Positions 1 to 7,949 of a stretch of 55,146 nt of DNA are shown here, in pieces. Every line of letters begins with the position of its first letter. The first letter of the stretch is position 1. The notes beneath the pieces are model-generated. The model searched no databases and was not told where the DNA came from. It saw only the letters and a program-made list of their open reading frames with translations. Both the position numbers and the translations under genes were made by a program. Source of the stretch: an archaeon (GTDB lineage Archaea > Micrarchaeota > Micrarchaeia > CAILAH01); the NCBI GenBank assembly GCA_024274875.1, contig JAJSAH010000018.1, positions 1-55,146 on the forward strand, read 5' to 3'.

Positions 1-564
1 AGCAAGATTGCTTATCTGTGAAGCAGTTAATCCAGTTAATAATCCACCGTTGCCTATAAAGTATGTTGCAGATACATTTCCACCAACAGTCACATTATTC
101 TGGAATGTAAAGTCACCTACACCAAATGTGCCTGCAGTTACCTTAGACGCTGATACTGCAGAGATTTTTGCATCGGTCACGGCCCCATCTGCAATGTATT
201 GTGAGGTTATGTTCGAACCACCAAAAAACTGGAATGGTGCTCTCTCGTTTCCATTGAAGTCCTGATCAACGCCATTGACATATATCTCCATGTAATAAAC
301 ACTACCATACTCTAAGTTAAGGGGATTTGATACGTTCGATCCTAAGAGCACATCATACGTTCCGCTTGATATCGCACCAATCAAATCAGCAGTTGAATTC
401 CATATAAGCGTGCCCCCTGTCGCACTGTCCCATATCTCAACAACAAGATCACCACTGTTTAATGGCTGATTGTTATCATAGACATTGCCCTGTAATGCCA
501 CCAGATCGGCATTAACAAAAGATATGCAAGATAAGAATAGCATTAAAGCCAATACTTTTTTCAT
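1..564 (-). CDS. Secreted fibre-like surface protein, 3' end cut by window edge
   Basis: Reading from the ATG at 564, the frame stays open for 188 codons to the window edge, so the C-terminus is missing. The N-terminus is a clear signal peptide (MKKVLALMLFLSCISFVNA, predicted cleavage before DLVALQ). An Ig/carboxypeptidase-like beta domain follows, with phrases such as YDNNQPLNSG and YDVLLG. A repetitive segment at residues 120-188 includes DGAVTDAKISA and YFIGNGGLLTGL. The latter phrase is typical of phage-tail-fibre-like and other trimeric beta-structured surface proteins in bacteria and archaea. Exact function is unknown; an adhesin, S-layer-associated or pilus-tip-like role is inferred. 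It is the last gene of a minus-strand envelope cluster. Confidence 0.8.
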   Translation of the reverse strand, partial: MKKVLALMLFLSCISFVNADLVALQGNVYDNNQPLNSGDLVVEIWDSATGGTLIWNSTADLIGAISSGTYDVLLGSNVSNPLNLEYGSVYYMEIYVNGVDQDFNGNERAPFQFFGGSNITSQYIADGAVTDAKISAVSASKVTAGTFGVGDFTFQNNVTVGGNVSATYFIGNGGLLTGLTASQISNLA

Positions 565-604
565 AATATCTCCCCCAACTATATCGATCGAAAATATTAT
601 AAAT

Positions 605-1165
605 TTATACCTGAGAAATAAGCCATTGATTCATCAAATATTCGTTTTGCGCGCGGCTATGGATAGATAATTTATGAACTGCTAATCCAGCATAATTTTT
701 TACCACATCTAGTTCTGAGTTTTCAGAAAGCAGTACTAACGATTGAATAAATGATAATTTGTACAACCCCCACACTGCTGCGATCCCAACCCCATCTTTT
801 CGCGTTTTCATTGCAATATCATACAACCGTATACCTTCACCAACTTCTGCAAGAAACCCAATTACTGTTCTCGCATCATCTATTCTTACCTTATCAAAAT
901 CTGATGCGCGCACATCTAAATCATCAATCAGTATTTTTCGTATTTGATTGGTTAGCAATTCTGCATCATCAACAAGATGCATTTTCAGCTTGAATGAATC
1001 AATCAACCTTACGCAAGATAAAAGTTTAAGCCTCCTGTTGCTTGATATGATGTTTGCTATGTGCTCATCCTGAATGAACTTGTCAAAATCAACATACACT
1101 ATATTCTTCCTTCTCTCCTTCTTCTTATCATATATGCGCCTCAAATGCATCGCTTCTCTTTGCAT
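605..1165 (-). CDS. HEAT-like alpha-helical protein of unknown function
   Basis: A 186-residue all-alpha protein with no signal peptide. The start is placed at the ATG at 1165 because GGAG lies 7 nt upstream; a longer in-frame start at 1222 would overlap the preceding gene. The N-terminus is strongly basic (LRRIYDKKKERRKN). The rest resembles a short helical-repeat protein. The phrase VVKNYAGLAV near the C-terminus resembles VREYAGMKL in the protein at 16320-17147, so the two may belong to one lineage-specific HEAT-like family. It is downstream of, and probably co-transcribed with, the lipoprotein gene at 1203-1547. Function unknown. Confidence 0.6.
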   Translation of the reverse strand: MQREAMHLRRIYDKKKERRKNIVYVDFDKFIQDEHIANIISSNRRLKLLSCVRLIDSFKLKMHLVDDAELLTNQIRKILIDDLDVRASDFDKVRIDDARTVIGFLAEVGEGIRLYDIAMKTRKDGVGIAAVWGLYKLSFIQSLVLLSENSELDVVKNYAGLAVHKLSIHSRAQNEYLMNQWLISQV

Positions 1166-1202
1166 AATACCACTCCAAATAATATATGAAAAAAATAATA
1201 AA

Positions 1203-1547
1203 TCATTGGAATGTCTCTTCATTCACATCAATATTCAGCTCGTCTTCTGAAAACAGGCTTTCGAGATCATCAAGCTCATTAATCGCATCCTGTAATTCAG
1301 AGCTCTCAGGAACCTGTTCTTCAAGCGCGCTGAGGTCATCGCTTACATTATCAGCACCGAACATGTCCTCATCTATCTGAAGATCTGATGATGCAATTTC
1401 ATCCAATTCTCCTGTCTCGTTTAGTTCCTGCTCAAGCAGTTCAAGTTCATTCATCTCTCCAATACTTTCGCTAGTTGACGGGCCTAAAGACACGCAACCA
1501 AGAAATAATGCGAAGAGCATTATTGCCACCAGTATTTTGCAATCCAT
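1203..1547 (-). CDS. Small acidic putative lipoprotein
   Basis: A 114-residue protein with a short basic start, a hydrophobic stretch and a lipobox-like LFLGC ending at Cys18. The mature part is extremely rich in Glu, Asp, Leu and Ser (runs such as ELELLEQELNETGELDE) with no visible catalytic motif, so it is probably an extended or helical acidic chain anchored to the outer face of the membrane. It sits 13 bases after the secreted coiled-coil gene in the same orientation, which suggests one operon and a shared envelope role. No family is recognised. Confidence 0.65.
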   Translation of the reverse strand: MDCKILVAIMLFALFLGCVSLGPSTSESIGEMNELELLEQELNETGELDEIASSDLQIDEDMFGADNVSDDLSALEEQVPESSELQDAINELDDLESLFSEDELNIDVNEETFQ

Positions 1548-1560
1548 TTACCAATCACCT

Positions 1561-2595
1561 CTACTCTTCAGTTTCATCCGCAGGCTCGTTCTCACTCTCT
1601 GTTTCGTTCTCCTCTTCTGGCTCAAGTTCAGAGTCGGTAGGATTTCCTTGTTGGAGCACATTTCTGAACGCTTCTCTCACATCTTTTATTGCATCTACCA
1701 GATCTTGTCTAACATCTCTTATAAGCTTATGGCCCTCTCTGAACAACTTGTCAGCATCCTTTACATCTTCTATGCTGCTGAATATATCCTTTGCTTCTTC
1801 ATAATCTGCCCGCGCTTGCGCAACCTTCTCCTCTGCTCTGCTCAAAGCCTCTCTTATTTCGCTTACATCATATCCTTTTTCTTCAAGCGCATCTGCTCTC
1901 TCTTCCAGCTTATCAAGAACCATCTCAAACTTATCCAACACATTTTCCATCTTAGCGGCCAGCAGCATTCCTGCATGCTTCTTAACCGCTGCTCTCGATT
2001 CCATCCACTTCTCCCTAATCTCTCTGGCAATTTCCCTGAGATCGCTCATTGATTCAGCTGATTCAACTTCAGATTTCATGTCTTCCAAATCATTTATGTT
2101 ATCTTCCAGTTCTTCAATAATCTCCGCCTTGTCCTCATCGCTCAATGAATCCTGGTTAGAAATCCTATCCTCAAGAACCTGTATATGCGAAATCATAAGG
2201 TCGATGCTCTTATCTATAAAGAGTTTCGCGCGCTCGAACCTCACTTCCGAAGCATTGTTTCTCATCTCTTTAGCGACCATCCATTCTTCTCTAACCTGTT
2301 TATACTCCCTTTTCACTTCTCTGTAATGTTCTGTTGCATTGCGAACTCTTTCTCTAAATCTTTCCCTAACCTGCTCCCATCTTTCTCTGGGACTCATTTC
2401 ATCATTGTTGCTTGCATTGCTATCATCCACCTCTGCATATGCCTCACCATTCATCTCTCCCGCAATTGCAGTTTCAGCAACCTCACTCCCATGGCTCTTT
2501 CCAGCCATATCCGAGCCTGCCATTCCAACGGCAAACGCCACGCCAGACAACAGCCCTACCATCACAAGAGCTGCAAACATTTTATACACATTCAT
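1561..2595 (-). CDS. Secreted long coiled-coil protein
   Basis: Starts at the ATG at 2595, 4 nt after GGTGA; a longer frame from 2610 has no good binding site. The product has about 344 residues. A signal peptide covers about residues 1-22 (VMVGLLSGVAFA core). Residues 70-310 are almost wholly charged heptad-like helix, rich in Arg/Glu at first (RERFRERVRNATEH) and then Glu/Asp/Lys/Leu. The C-terminal tail is a low-complexity Glu/Asn/Thr segment. It is likely an extracytoplasmic structural or scavenging protein; similar secreted helical proteins are common in DPANN archaea but uncharacterised. It lies directly downstream of a membrane-bound winged-helix regulator and has an octamer repeat in its promoter. 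Confidence 0.7.
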   Translation of the reverse strand: MNVYKMFAALVMVGLLSGVAFAVGMAGSDMAGKSHGSEVAETAIAGEMNGEAYAEVDDSNASNNDEMSPRERWEQVRERFRERVRNATEHYREVKREYKQVREEWMVAKEMRNNASEVRFERAKLFIDKSIDLMISHIQVLEDRISNQDSLSDEDKAEIIEELEDNINDLEDMKSEVESAESMSDLREIAREIREKWMESRAAVKKHAGMLLAAKMENVLDKFEMVLDKLEERADALEEKGYDVSEIREALSRAEEKVAQARADYEEAKDIFSSIEDVKDADKLFREGHKLIRDVRQDLVDAIKDVREAFRNVLQQGNPTDSELEPEEENETESENEPADETEE

Positions 2596-2616
2596 GGTAT
2601 CACCAAACAACTTGCA

Positions 2617-2656
2617 TGGAAACTATATATAATTATATCTGGAAACTTTGGAAACT
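2617..2656 (-). promoter_or_regulatory. Triple TGGAAACT octamer flanking a TATA-like promoter
   Basis: On the plus strand the exact octamer TGGAAACT occurs at 2617-2624, 2640-2647 and 2649-2656. The first two copies flank an A/T stretch (ATATATAATTATAT) that looks like the TATA element of the coiled-coil gene starting at 2595. Direct repeats placed on both sides of a TATA box are the usual arrangement for an archaeal operator. The adjacent upstream gene encodes a DNA-binding membrane protein, which is the obvious candidate ligand. Binding is inferred, not shown. Confidence 0.5.
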
Positions 2657-2657
2657 A

Positions 2658-3410
2658 TTATTCTCCCTTAAAATATTCCCCGAGATACAGCTTGATTACT
2701 CTGCCGTACCTTTCTCTCCTTACTAAATATCTTGCCTCCATTCTTCCAAGCAATTTGCTCAAATGTGATTTGTTAAGATTAAGCTTAACTGCAACATCTC
2801 TCTGCCTTATACCTGGCGTTTCAAAAATTGCACGCAGCACATCTTTTTCATACTCGCTTAATCCTGCAATCTGCTTCTCAAAAATTTCCTTTGCAATTCT
2901 AAAATGAACATAACGCCTATGAATAAAATAAATAACTGCCAAAAAAATGATCAAAGCAAACATAATGAGTTGAAAATCATATTCGTCATGAGTATTTACT
3001 GAATATTTTACTGCGTATATGCTGCTGTTTTCATGCCATCGTATAGGGTTGACTGATGAATATGTTTCAGGATATGCATTGATCAAGGTGCTGTTATCTG
3101 GGAGATATACTTTAAATTCCGTTATATCAAACCCTGGATTGTAGAATGTGAATTCCCTTACATTACCTTTATTGAGAGAAGGTCTTGTGAGTTTAATTAT
3201 GTAAAATGATTGATTATTGCCATGCAAAATCAGCATTCCATCTTGAACTTCATATTCAATATCTCCTTGGTCTGAGATTGCATAATCTACTTCTCCATCA
3301 ATCATAGGAATTTGAACGATTGATTCATTCGTTTTGAGAACATAAACTGTGCTTACATCACCATCAAGATATGCCGTAAGAGATGCAACTAAAAGAAGAA
3401 GATGAAGCAT
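2658..3410 (-). CDS. Membrane-anchored winged-helix transcriptional regulator
   Basis: A 250-residue one-component regulator. Residues 1-14 form a signal peptide, 15-143 an extracytoplasmic beta-rich domain with several NxS/T sites, and about 146-164 a transmembrane helix (QLIMFALIIFLAVIYFI) followed by positive residues. Residues 184-246 form a cytoplasmic winged helix with recognition-helix phrase LNLNKSHLSKLLGRME. This topology is known for archaeal surface-sensing regulators fused to MarR-like winged helices. A TATA-like TTTATATAT lies about 25 bases before the ATG, suggesting a leaderless transcript. It probably controls the secreted coiled-coil/lipoprotein genes immediately downstream. 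Confidence 0.8.
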   Translation of the reverse strand: MLHLLLLVASLTAYLDGDVSTVYVLKTNESIVQIPMIDGEVDYAISDQGDIEYEVQDGMLILHGNNQSFYIIKLTRPSLNKGNVREFTFYNPGFDITEFKVYLPDNSTLINAYPETYSSVNPIRWHENSSIYAVKYSVNTHDEYDFQLIMFALIIFLAVIYFIHRRYVHFRIAKEIFEKQIAGLSEYEKDVLRAIFETPGIRQRDVAVKLNLNKSHLSKLLGRMEARYLVRRERYGRVIKLYLGEYFKGE

Positions 3411-3439
3411 AAAGCATATTCTATTTTAAAATATATAAA

Positions 3440-4111
3440 TCAACGCCTGCGCATACTGGCAACCTTGCGCATTAATGCATCTTTTTTCATTATGCGATGT
3501 TCTAATTTTTTAGCAACTTCTTGGGAGATCACCGAAACATTCCTTGCATTAACTGGCCTGAAATCTATGCATTTTACGCTCATTGTTGGCACTATCGAAG
3601 CGTACAATGAGACAAGAGCAATCGAGGCAGCAGCTACCAATGCAGATGCTTTTCTCACGGTATTCCTTAAAAATTGCGAAACCCTGCGCCTGCGATGCTC
3701 AGCAAACACTCTGTTGGCATTTTCAAGCGCAATCTTAAGCTCCCGCTCCTTTCTAACAACTGGAAACATGCTCAATCCCATTCTTGAAGCAATCTTCCTA
3801 AGGTTCTTGTACTCCACATCCTTGCCAGAGACAATAAGGCTGACTATCTTATGAGCTAGCTTATGGGAACCTTTGCTTCCTACATGGCCTTTCAAACATT
3901 CCCTAAGTATCGTTTGAATTCCAACATAAGAAATCCATTCATTCGTATAATTCTGCGGAGCAAAATTGTTAATGTTTCCATTCTCAGAAATAAAATTGCT
4001 TTTTATGAATCCTAAAAAGAACTGAGTATTCGCAAAACTAACCTTAATCCTGCTATCACCCGCATGCCATAAGCGCTGCGTTCTGGCATAGAACATATCT
4101 TCAGCTACCAT
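3440..4111 (-). CDS. Hypothetical basic protein with one possible membrane helix
   Basis: A 223-residue protein with no recognised family. The N-terminal half is mixed alpha/beta with aromatic residues (FANTQFFLGFIKSNF). The middle is basic and helical (KNLRKIASRMGLSMFP, then AEHRRRRVSQFLR). Residues 155-178 form a hydrophobic stretch (SALVAAASIALVSLYASIV) that could span the membrane, and the C-terminus is Arg/Lys-rich. GGAG lies just before the ATG at 4111. It is divergent from the pyrophosphatase gene and upstream of the membrane regulator; the link between them, if any, is unclear. Confidence 0.5.
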   Translation of the reverse strand: MVAEDMFYARTQRLWHAGDSRIKVSFANTQFFLGFIKSNFISENGNINNFAPQNYTNEWISYVGIQTILRECLKGHVGSKGSHKLAHKIVSLIVSGKDVEYKNLRKIASRMGLSMFPVVRKERELKIALENANRVFAEHRRRRVSQFLRNTVRKASALVAAASIALVSLYASIVPTMSVKCIDFRPVNARNVSVISQEVAKKLEHRIMKKDALMRKVASMRRR

Positions 4112-4143
4112 AACTCCACTTATTAAATTATATACAAAAGAAG

Positions 4144-4153
4144 TTTATATATT
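4144..4153 (+). promoter_or_regulatory. TATA box of the pyrophosphatase gene
   Basis: TTTATATATT is centred about 26 bases before the ATG at 4174, the spacing expected if transcription starts at or next to the start codon. No Shine-Dalgarno-like sequence precedes the ATG, so the mRNA is probably leaderless. Confidence 0.65.
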
Positions 4154-4173
4154 TTTCTATGCCTTAAAAAAGC

Positions 4174-5100
4174 ATGAAAATCGTTGTAGGACACAAGAAT
4201 CCGGATACAGATACAATCTGCTCCAGCATAGTTATGGCATACTTTATGGATGCAAAACCTGGCAGGCAGGGCGAACTCAATCCTGAAACAAAATATGTGC
4301 TTGAGAAATTTGGTGTTCCGGAACCAGAACTGATAACTTCTGCGGAAGGGCATGAGATTATAATGGTTGATCATACAGAAGAATCTCAGGCGCTGGACGA
4401 CTTTGATAAAGGCGAGGTGATCACAATAATTGATCACCATAAAAACGGCATGATTACAAGCAAGCCAATAATACATTTGACTAAACCAGTTGGTGCGACC
4501 GCTACAATCATTGCTGAACTGTATTTCAACAATAGTTTAGGGTTCATAGGCGCAAAGAATAAAGAGTTAACTCCGAAGATGGCAGGGTTGCTTTTATCTG
4601 CAATTCTCTCAGATACAGTGCTGTTTAACTCGCCTACTACAACTGAACAAGATAGAGTTATGGCATACAAATTGGCAGATGCAGCAGGAATTGATGATAT
4701 AGAAGCGTTTGGGAAAGAGCTCCTTAAAGCAAAATCGACGATAGTTAAAGAAAGCCCCGAGAAAATCGTACAGTACGATTTTAAGGAATTCAACATGAAC
4801 GGAAACAAAATAGGCATTGGGCAAGTTGAGGTTGTTGATGCTGCCGACCTCGAACAAAAAGAAAAAGAAATTGTTGATATACTTAAGAGAAAGGTTGTTG
4901 ATGAAAATTACAGGATGATAGTTTTTGCGATTACAGATGTGCTCAAAAAAGGAAGCAAGGTATTGGTTTTAGGGAATTCTGAGGATTTTGAGAAAGCGTT
5001 TAATATAAAATTGGAGAACGGGGCAGCATTCATGGAAGGCGTAATGTCTAGAAAGAAGCAGCTTGTCCCTCCTTTGGAAGAATTTTACAAAAATGCTTAA
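4174..5100 (+). CDS. ppaC: Manganese-dependent (family II) inorganic pyrophosphatase
   Basis: Hydrolyses pyrophosphate to phosphate, pulling nucleic-acid and aminoacyl-tRNA synthesis forward in the cytoplasm. The 308 residues match the family length. DHH-superfamily metal ligands are visible: H7, D11 and D13 in GHKNPDTD, D66 in MVDH, D87-H88-H89 in IIDHH, and D147 in LSDT. The C-terminal DHHA2 domain carries the substrate-binding SRKKQ at 292-296. Family II enzymes are more common in bacteria than archaea, where family I usually serves. The gene is monocistronic: divergent from 3440-4111 and convergent with 5105-5725. Confidence 0.95.
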   Translation: MKIVVGHKNPDTDTICSSIVMAYFMDAKPGRQGELNPETKYVLEKFGVPEPELITSAEGHEIIMVDHTEESQALDDFDKGEVITIIDHHKNGMITSKPIIHLTKPVGATATIIAELYFNNSLGFIGAKNKELTPKMAGLLLSAILSDTVLFNSPTTTEQDRVMAYKLADAAGIDDIEAFGKELLKAKSTIVKESPEKIVQYDFKEFNMNGNKIGIGQVEVVDAADLEQKEKEIVDILKRKVVDENYRMIVFAITDVLKKGSKVLVLGNSEDFEKAFNIKLENGAAFMEGVMSRKKQLVPPLEEFYKNA

Positions 5101-5104
5101 TTTT

Positions 5105-5725
5105 TTATCTTAATTCTTTGAAGAATAGCTTCCATGCTAATAAATGCTCATTTGTTGTTCCAAGAGCAATCATCTGCTGAACATCTATTCCTCGTATAGA
5201 TAGCAAAGGATATGGAGGTATCTCGCTAAGCATATACCATCCTAAATATTCGTGTATGTATTGCGAATGTAAATTTTGGGTCAGGATTTCAGCATACACG
5301 CAAGAGATGCCTTCAAGGCTGCACAAAAAAGTGCTTTGATCAACCATTCGCGAGTATATTCCTATATGCCTTGCAGAATCATCAATGCAGGTCTGCAACA
5401 AGTATGCAGAATCGCTTCGTATGCCAACATCATAATCAGACAATTCATACTGCATGCTTACTCCAAACGCATCCTCAAATGTTGCGTATTTTAGCATTAT
5501 CAAATAGCCTAATAGATGCTGCGGATCTCCGAATACGCCTACGGACAACCTATCTTTCAGGGCGTGCATAATCACATCTTCATTGTATAGGGTGCATATT
5601 GCCCCTTTTTCATCAACTTCAGAATGCTTAAGATTAGTGAAAAAATACTTTGACGCGAGCCTACGCACCTTCTTAACATGTTCATCTGTTGGTTTTAGTG
5701 CGCTTAAAACAACACCCCCAGGCAT
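5105..5725 (-). CDS. Hypothetical protein, possibly a divergent GNAT-like fold
   Basis: A 206-residue soluble protein. A central phrase ARHIGIYSRMVDQ followed by VYAEILTQNLHSQYIHEYLGW resembles the acetyl-CoA-binding loop and C-terminal helix/strand of GNAT acetyltransferases (N, then a helix, then the L-G-W/F pattern). The match is loose and no Q/R-x-x-G-x-G/A is evident, so the assignment is tentative. It is convergent with the pyrophosphatase gene, 4 bases from its stop, and divergent from the Ku operon. Confidence 0.4.
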   Translation of the reverse strand: MPGGVVLSALKPTDEHVKKVRRLASKYFFTNLKHSEVDEKGAICTLYNEDVIMHALKDRLSVGVFGDPQHLLGYLIMLKYATFEDAFGVSMQYELSDYDVGIRSDSAYLLQTCIDDSARHIGIYSRMVDQSTFLCSLEGISCVYAEILTQNLHSQYIHEYLGWYMLSEIPPYPLLSIRGIDVQQMIALGTTNEHLLAWKLFFKELR

Positions 5726-5787
5726 GGAATTTCTTTAACTGCATTTATTTAATAAATATTTTCTAATCATAACCTATAGGTGGTTAA

Positions 5788-5943
5788 ATGGTGCTAGTAG
5801 AATATGAGGAATTTAAGGGAAACAAGCTAATCGTGCTGAAACGAGATGAAAATGACCGATTTCCGTTTAAGTTTGGGAAGCGGAAGGCAAAAATGATTGT
5901 CGATAATATTGAGGCAATAAAAAAGTTTGCTGAGGAAGAGTAA
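5788..5943 (+). CDS. Small 51-residue protein preceding Ku
   Basis: ATG at 5788 with AGGTGG four bases upstream and an A/T-rich TATA-like region near 5750. The product is 51 residues with two apparent beta strands (LVEYEEF, KLIVLKR), a DRFPFKFG turn and an amphipathic C-terminal helix (KAKMIVDNIEAIKKFAEEE). I recall similar small proteins with an F/YPF.FG...K...I.EN pattern in other microbes, without assigned function. It ends 3 bases before Ku, so the two are almost certainly co-transcribed and perhaps translationally coupled. Confidence 0.7.
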   Translation: MVLVEYEEFKGNKLIVLKRDENDRFPFKFGKRKAKMIVDNIEAIKKFAEEE

Positions 5944-5946
5944 TGC

Positions 5947-6702
5947 ATGAGAGCGTTATGGACCGGAAATATCCGGTTTGGAATGGTGAGCATGCCTGTT
6001 AAAATGTACAGCGCAAGCAGAGAAAAACTGGCAAAACTGAAACTTTTATGCAAAAAACATCATACGCCTGTGCATCATAAAAATGTGTGTGATAAGGGGC
6101 ATGAGCTTAAAAATAATGAAATAATGCATGGCATTGCATACGGAAAATCAGTTGTTGGAATTCCAGATGAAGATTTGAAACGGATTATGCCATTCAATGA
6201 AAAATTAATCTCAATAATTTCATTCACCGAACCGTATGAGATAGATGAGTTATATGAATACAAGAAATACTACTTAGTTCCTTTTAAAAGGACGCGCGAG
6301 TTTGCAGTATTAAAAAAAGCTATGGAAAAAAGCGGATTGGTTGCGCTGGGAAAGATGATATATAGAAATGCAGAGAGATATGTGATTCTGAAACCATACA
6401 AAAGAATTTTGATGATGATTTCATTGCATTATCCTGCTGAAATTAATCAGATTAAATTGATTGCGCCAAGAATCTCTTCAAAAGCAAGGCCTGAGGAGAT
6501 CGAATTAGCAATGGAGCTGATTGAGCGCATGAAATCAAACTTTGATCCATCAATTATGAACGATGAATTCTGCGATGCATTGGTTACATATGCAAAACTC
6601 AAGAAAAATGGCAAGAAGATAGGTATGCGCAAAATTAGCCCACCTGTTGCAAGAGGCGGGTTTATAGAGTTGTTGAAGAAGAGTTTAGGAATGGTTAAAT
6701 GA
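5947..6702 (+). CDS. ku: Ku DNA end-binding protein (prokaryotic type)
   Basis: Forms a homodimeric ring on double-strand DNA ends and recruits ligase for non-homologous end joining. The 251 residues match the short bacterial Ku core. The N-terminal signature RALWTGNIRFGMVSMPVKMY is nearly canonical. The Cys/His segment (CKKHHTPVH...CDKGHE) and the phrase IPDEDLKRIMP, which matches the usual 'V.L.DEEL..I.P', follow in order. The C-terminus lacks a long basic extension. Ku is rare in archaea, and no LigD-type ligase or polymerase is in this window, so the partner must lie elsewhere or be an archaeal ligase. Its 3' end overlaps the convergent phospholipase-like gene by 18 bases. Confidence 0.93.
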   Translation: MRALWTGNIRFGMVSMPVKMYSASREKLAKLKLLCKKHHTPVHHKNVCDKGHELKNNEIMHGIAYGKSVVGIPDEDLKRIMPFNEKLISIISFTEPYEIDELYEYKKYYLVPFKRTREFAVLKKAMEKSGLVALGKMIYRNAERYVILKPYKRILMMISLHYPAEINQIKLIAPRISSKARPEEIELAMELIERMKSNFDPSIMNDEFCDALVTYAKLKKNGKKIGMRKISPPVARGGFIELLKKSLGMVK

Positions 6703-7923
6703 GGTTTTTTCATTTTTGCAATAGGCTATGAAATTCTGAATTATTTGCGCGGATGCGCTTATGGCGTTAGGTATTAAAACTGATGCCTGTTTGTAGCACT
6801 CATCATCACTTAGTTTCCCTTTTCTTCTCTCATGCTGTCCTGTGCCATGCGCATCAACGCTTCTAAAAAATTGCGTCTTCGTTGCTATGCGTTCAACAAA
6901 CTCTTCAAGTTTTTCATCTATGTTTTGCGGATTCCAAGAAGCATCGGCAAATGGTGGATTTAGAGGACCGCTGTCCCAAATCGTAATGTTCATCTTCCCC
7001 TTGCCTCGTTTTAAATGATTGTAATCACTCTTCATTGTCCATTGTTCAAGCGAATCAAGTTTTCCCAACAATACTGTCGGTCCATGTATATCATTGTGCA
7101 CATGCGCAGGCACATGCAAATCAGAAATAAGATGCACTATATGCCCCAACGCATAGTATGCCCTGCTCTTTTTGCCGTTTGCATAAAATCTATAAGCGAG
7201 TTTCCAGTAATCCTTTATGCGCTGCAAAGCGCTCTGAAATTTTATTTCTCCAGATGCAACATTTAATCCTTGGTCATTCTTATCGCGAGTAGGATCATAA
7301 AAATGCGCCATATATGGCCTATTTATTGCATCATCTTCAATTGAACCTGTAATTCTCCTCCATATCCTAGCAGTTACGGTGAATAATCCCTGCAAAAAAC
7401 TGGGGACCTCCATTTCATCGCGCGGAACAATTAATGCAGCATATTCATCTCTGCTTCTGAATGCTCTTTTTGGGGCTTTTGCATACAAATCTTCAAGCGA
7501 TTCGCCGGGCTTGAATACGTAATCTTCGCAACATGCGCCTAACATTATATTTCCGGTATACTCAGTCACTTCTGCATCATTTATCAGTTTTGCCGCTTCA
7601 TATGCAATATATTCATGGCAAGCGCCTTTATTGTTAAGCATTTCGCGGACAAGCATTTGCGCTTCATTAAAATCCATTCTAACCTCATCCCATTCAGCAA
7701 TTTTTCTGCCAGGAGTGCCGCGGGAAGGGAGTTTTCCTGTATTAAAATGCATAACTTGGTTTTTTGAATCATTGGAATAATGCAAATACGATGCAAGCGT
7801 GCAAGCATAAGCGTATGCAGGTTGCATGCATAAGTTTTCAGGAGGCATAAAATATTGCGAAAATAATTCGCGCGCGCGTTCTCGCATTTTTCTAAATGCT
7901 CTCTTCAATTTACCGCGTTTCAT
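6685..7923 (-). CDS. Zinc-dependent phospholipase C/S1-P1 nuclease-like protein
   Basis: A 412-residue protein with signatures of the zinc phospholipase C superfamily: GACCED (about residue 130), PYMAHFYDPTRD with N/Q-GL after it (about 205), and the histidine cluster GHIVHLISDLHVPAHVHND (about 265-283), which would supply the three-zinc site. This family hydrolyses phosphodiesters, but its natural substrate in archaea is unknown. Most relatives are secreted; this one starts MKRGKLKRAFRKMRER with no signal peptide and a very basic helix, so it may act inside the cell or on the inner membrane face. Convergent with Ku. Confidence 0.75.
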   Translation of the reverse strand: MKRGKLKRAFRKMRERARELFSQYFMPPENLCMQPAYAYACTLASYLHYSNDSKNQVMHFNTGKLPSRGTPGRKIAEWDEVRMDFNEAQMLVREMLNNKGACHEYIAYEAAKLINDAEVTEYTGNIMLGACCEDYVFKPGESLEDLYAKAPKRAFRSRDEYAALIVPRDEMEVPSFLQGLFTVTARIWRRITGSIEDDAINRPYMAHFYDPTRDKNDQGLNVASGEIKFQSALQRIKDYWKLAYRFYANGKKSRAYYALGHIVHLISDLHVPAHVHNDIHGPTVLLGKLDSLEQWTMKSDYNHLKRGKGKMNITIWDSGPLNPPFADASWNPQNIDEKLEEFVERIATKTQFFRSVDAHGTGQHERRKGKLSDDECYKQASVLIPNAISASAQIIQNFIAYCKNEKTSFNHS

Positions 7924-7949
7924 GCTATGAATAGGACTTATAGCAATAT

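Noticed and set aside
8-265. Open frame of 85 codons on the plus strand at the left edge.
   Set aside because: It is the shadow of the truncated secreted protein on the minus strand, which has a signal peptide and domain-like sequence.
1475-2907. Several long plus-strand frames across the secreted coiled-coil gene.
   Set aside because: They are Ser/Leu-rich antisense images of a Glu/Lys/Arg-rich coding sequence and lack start signals.
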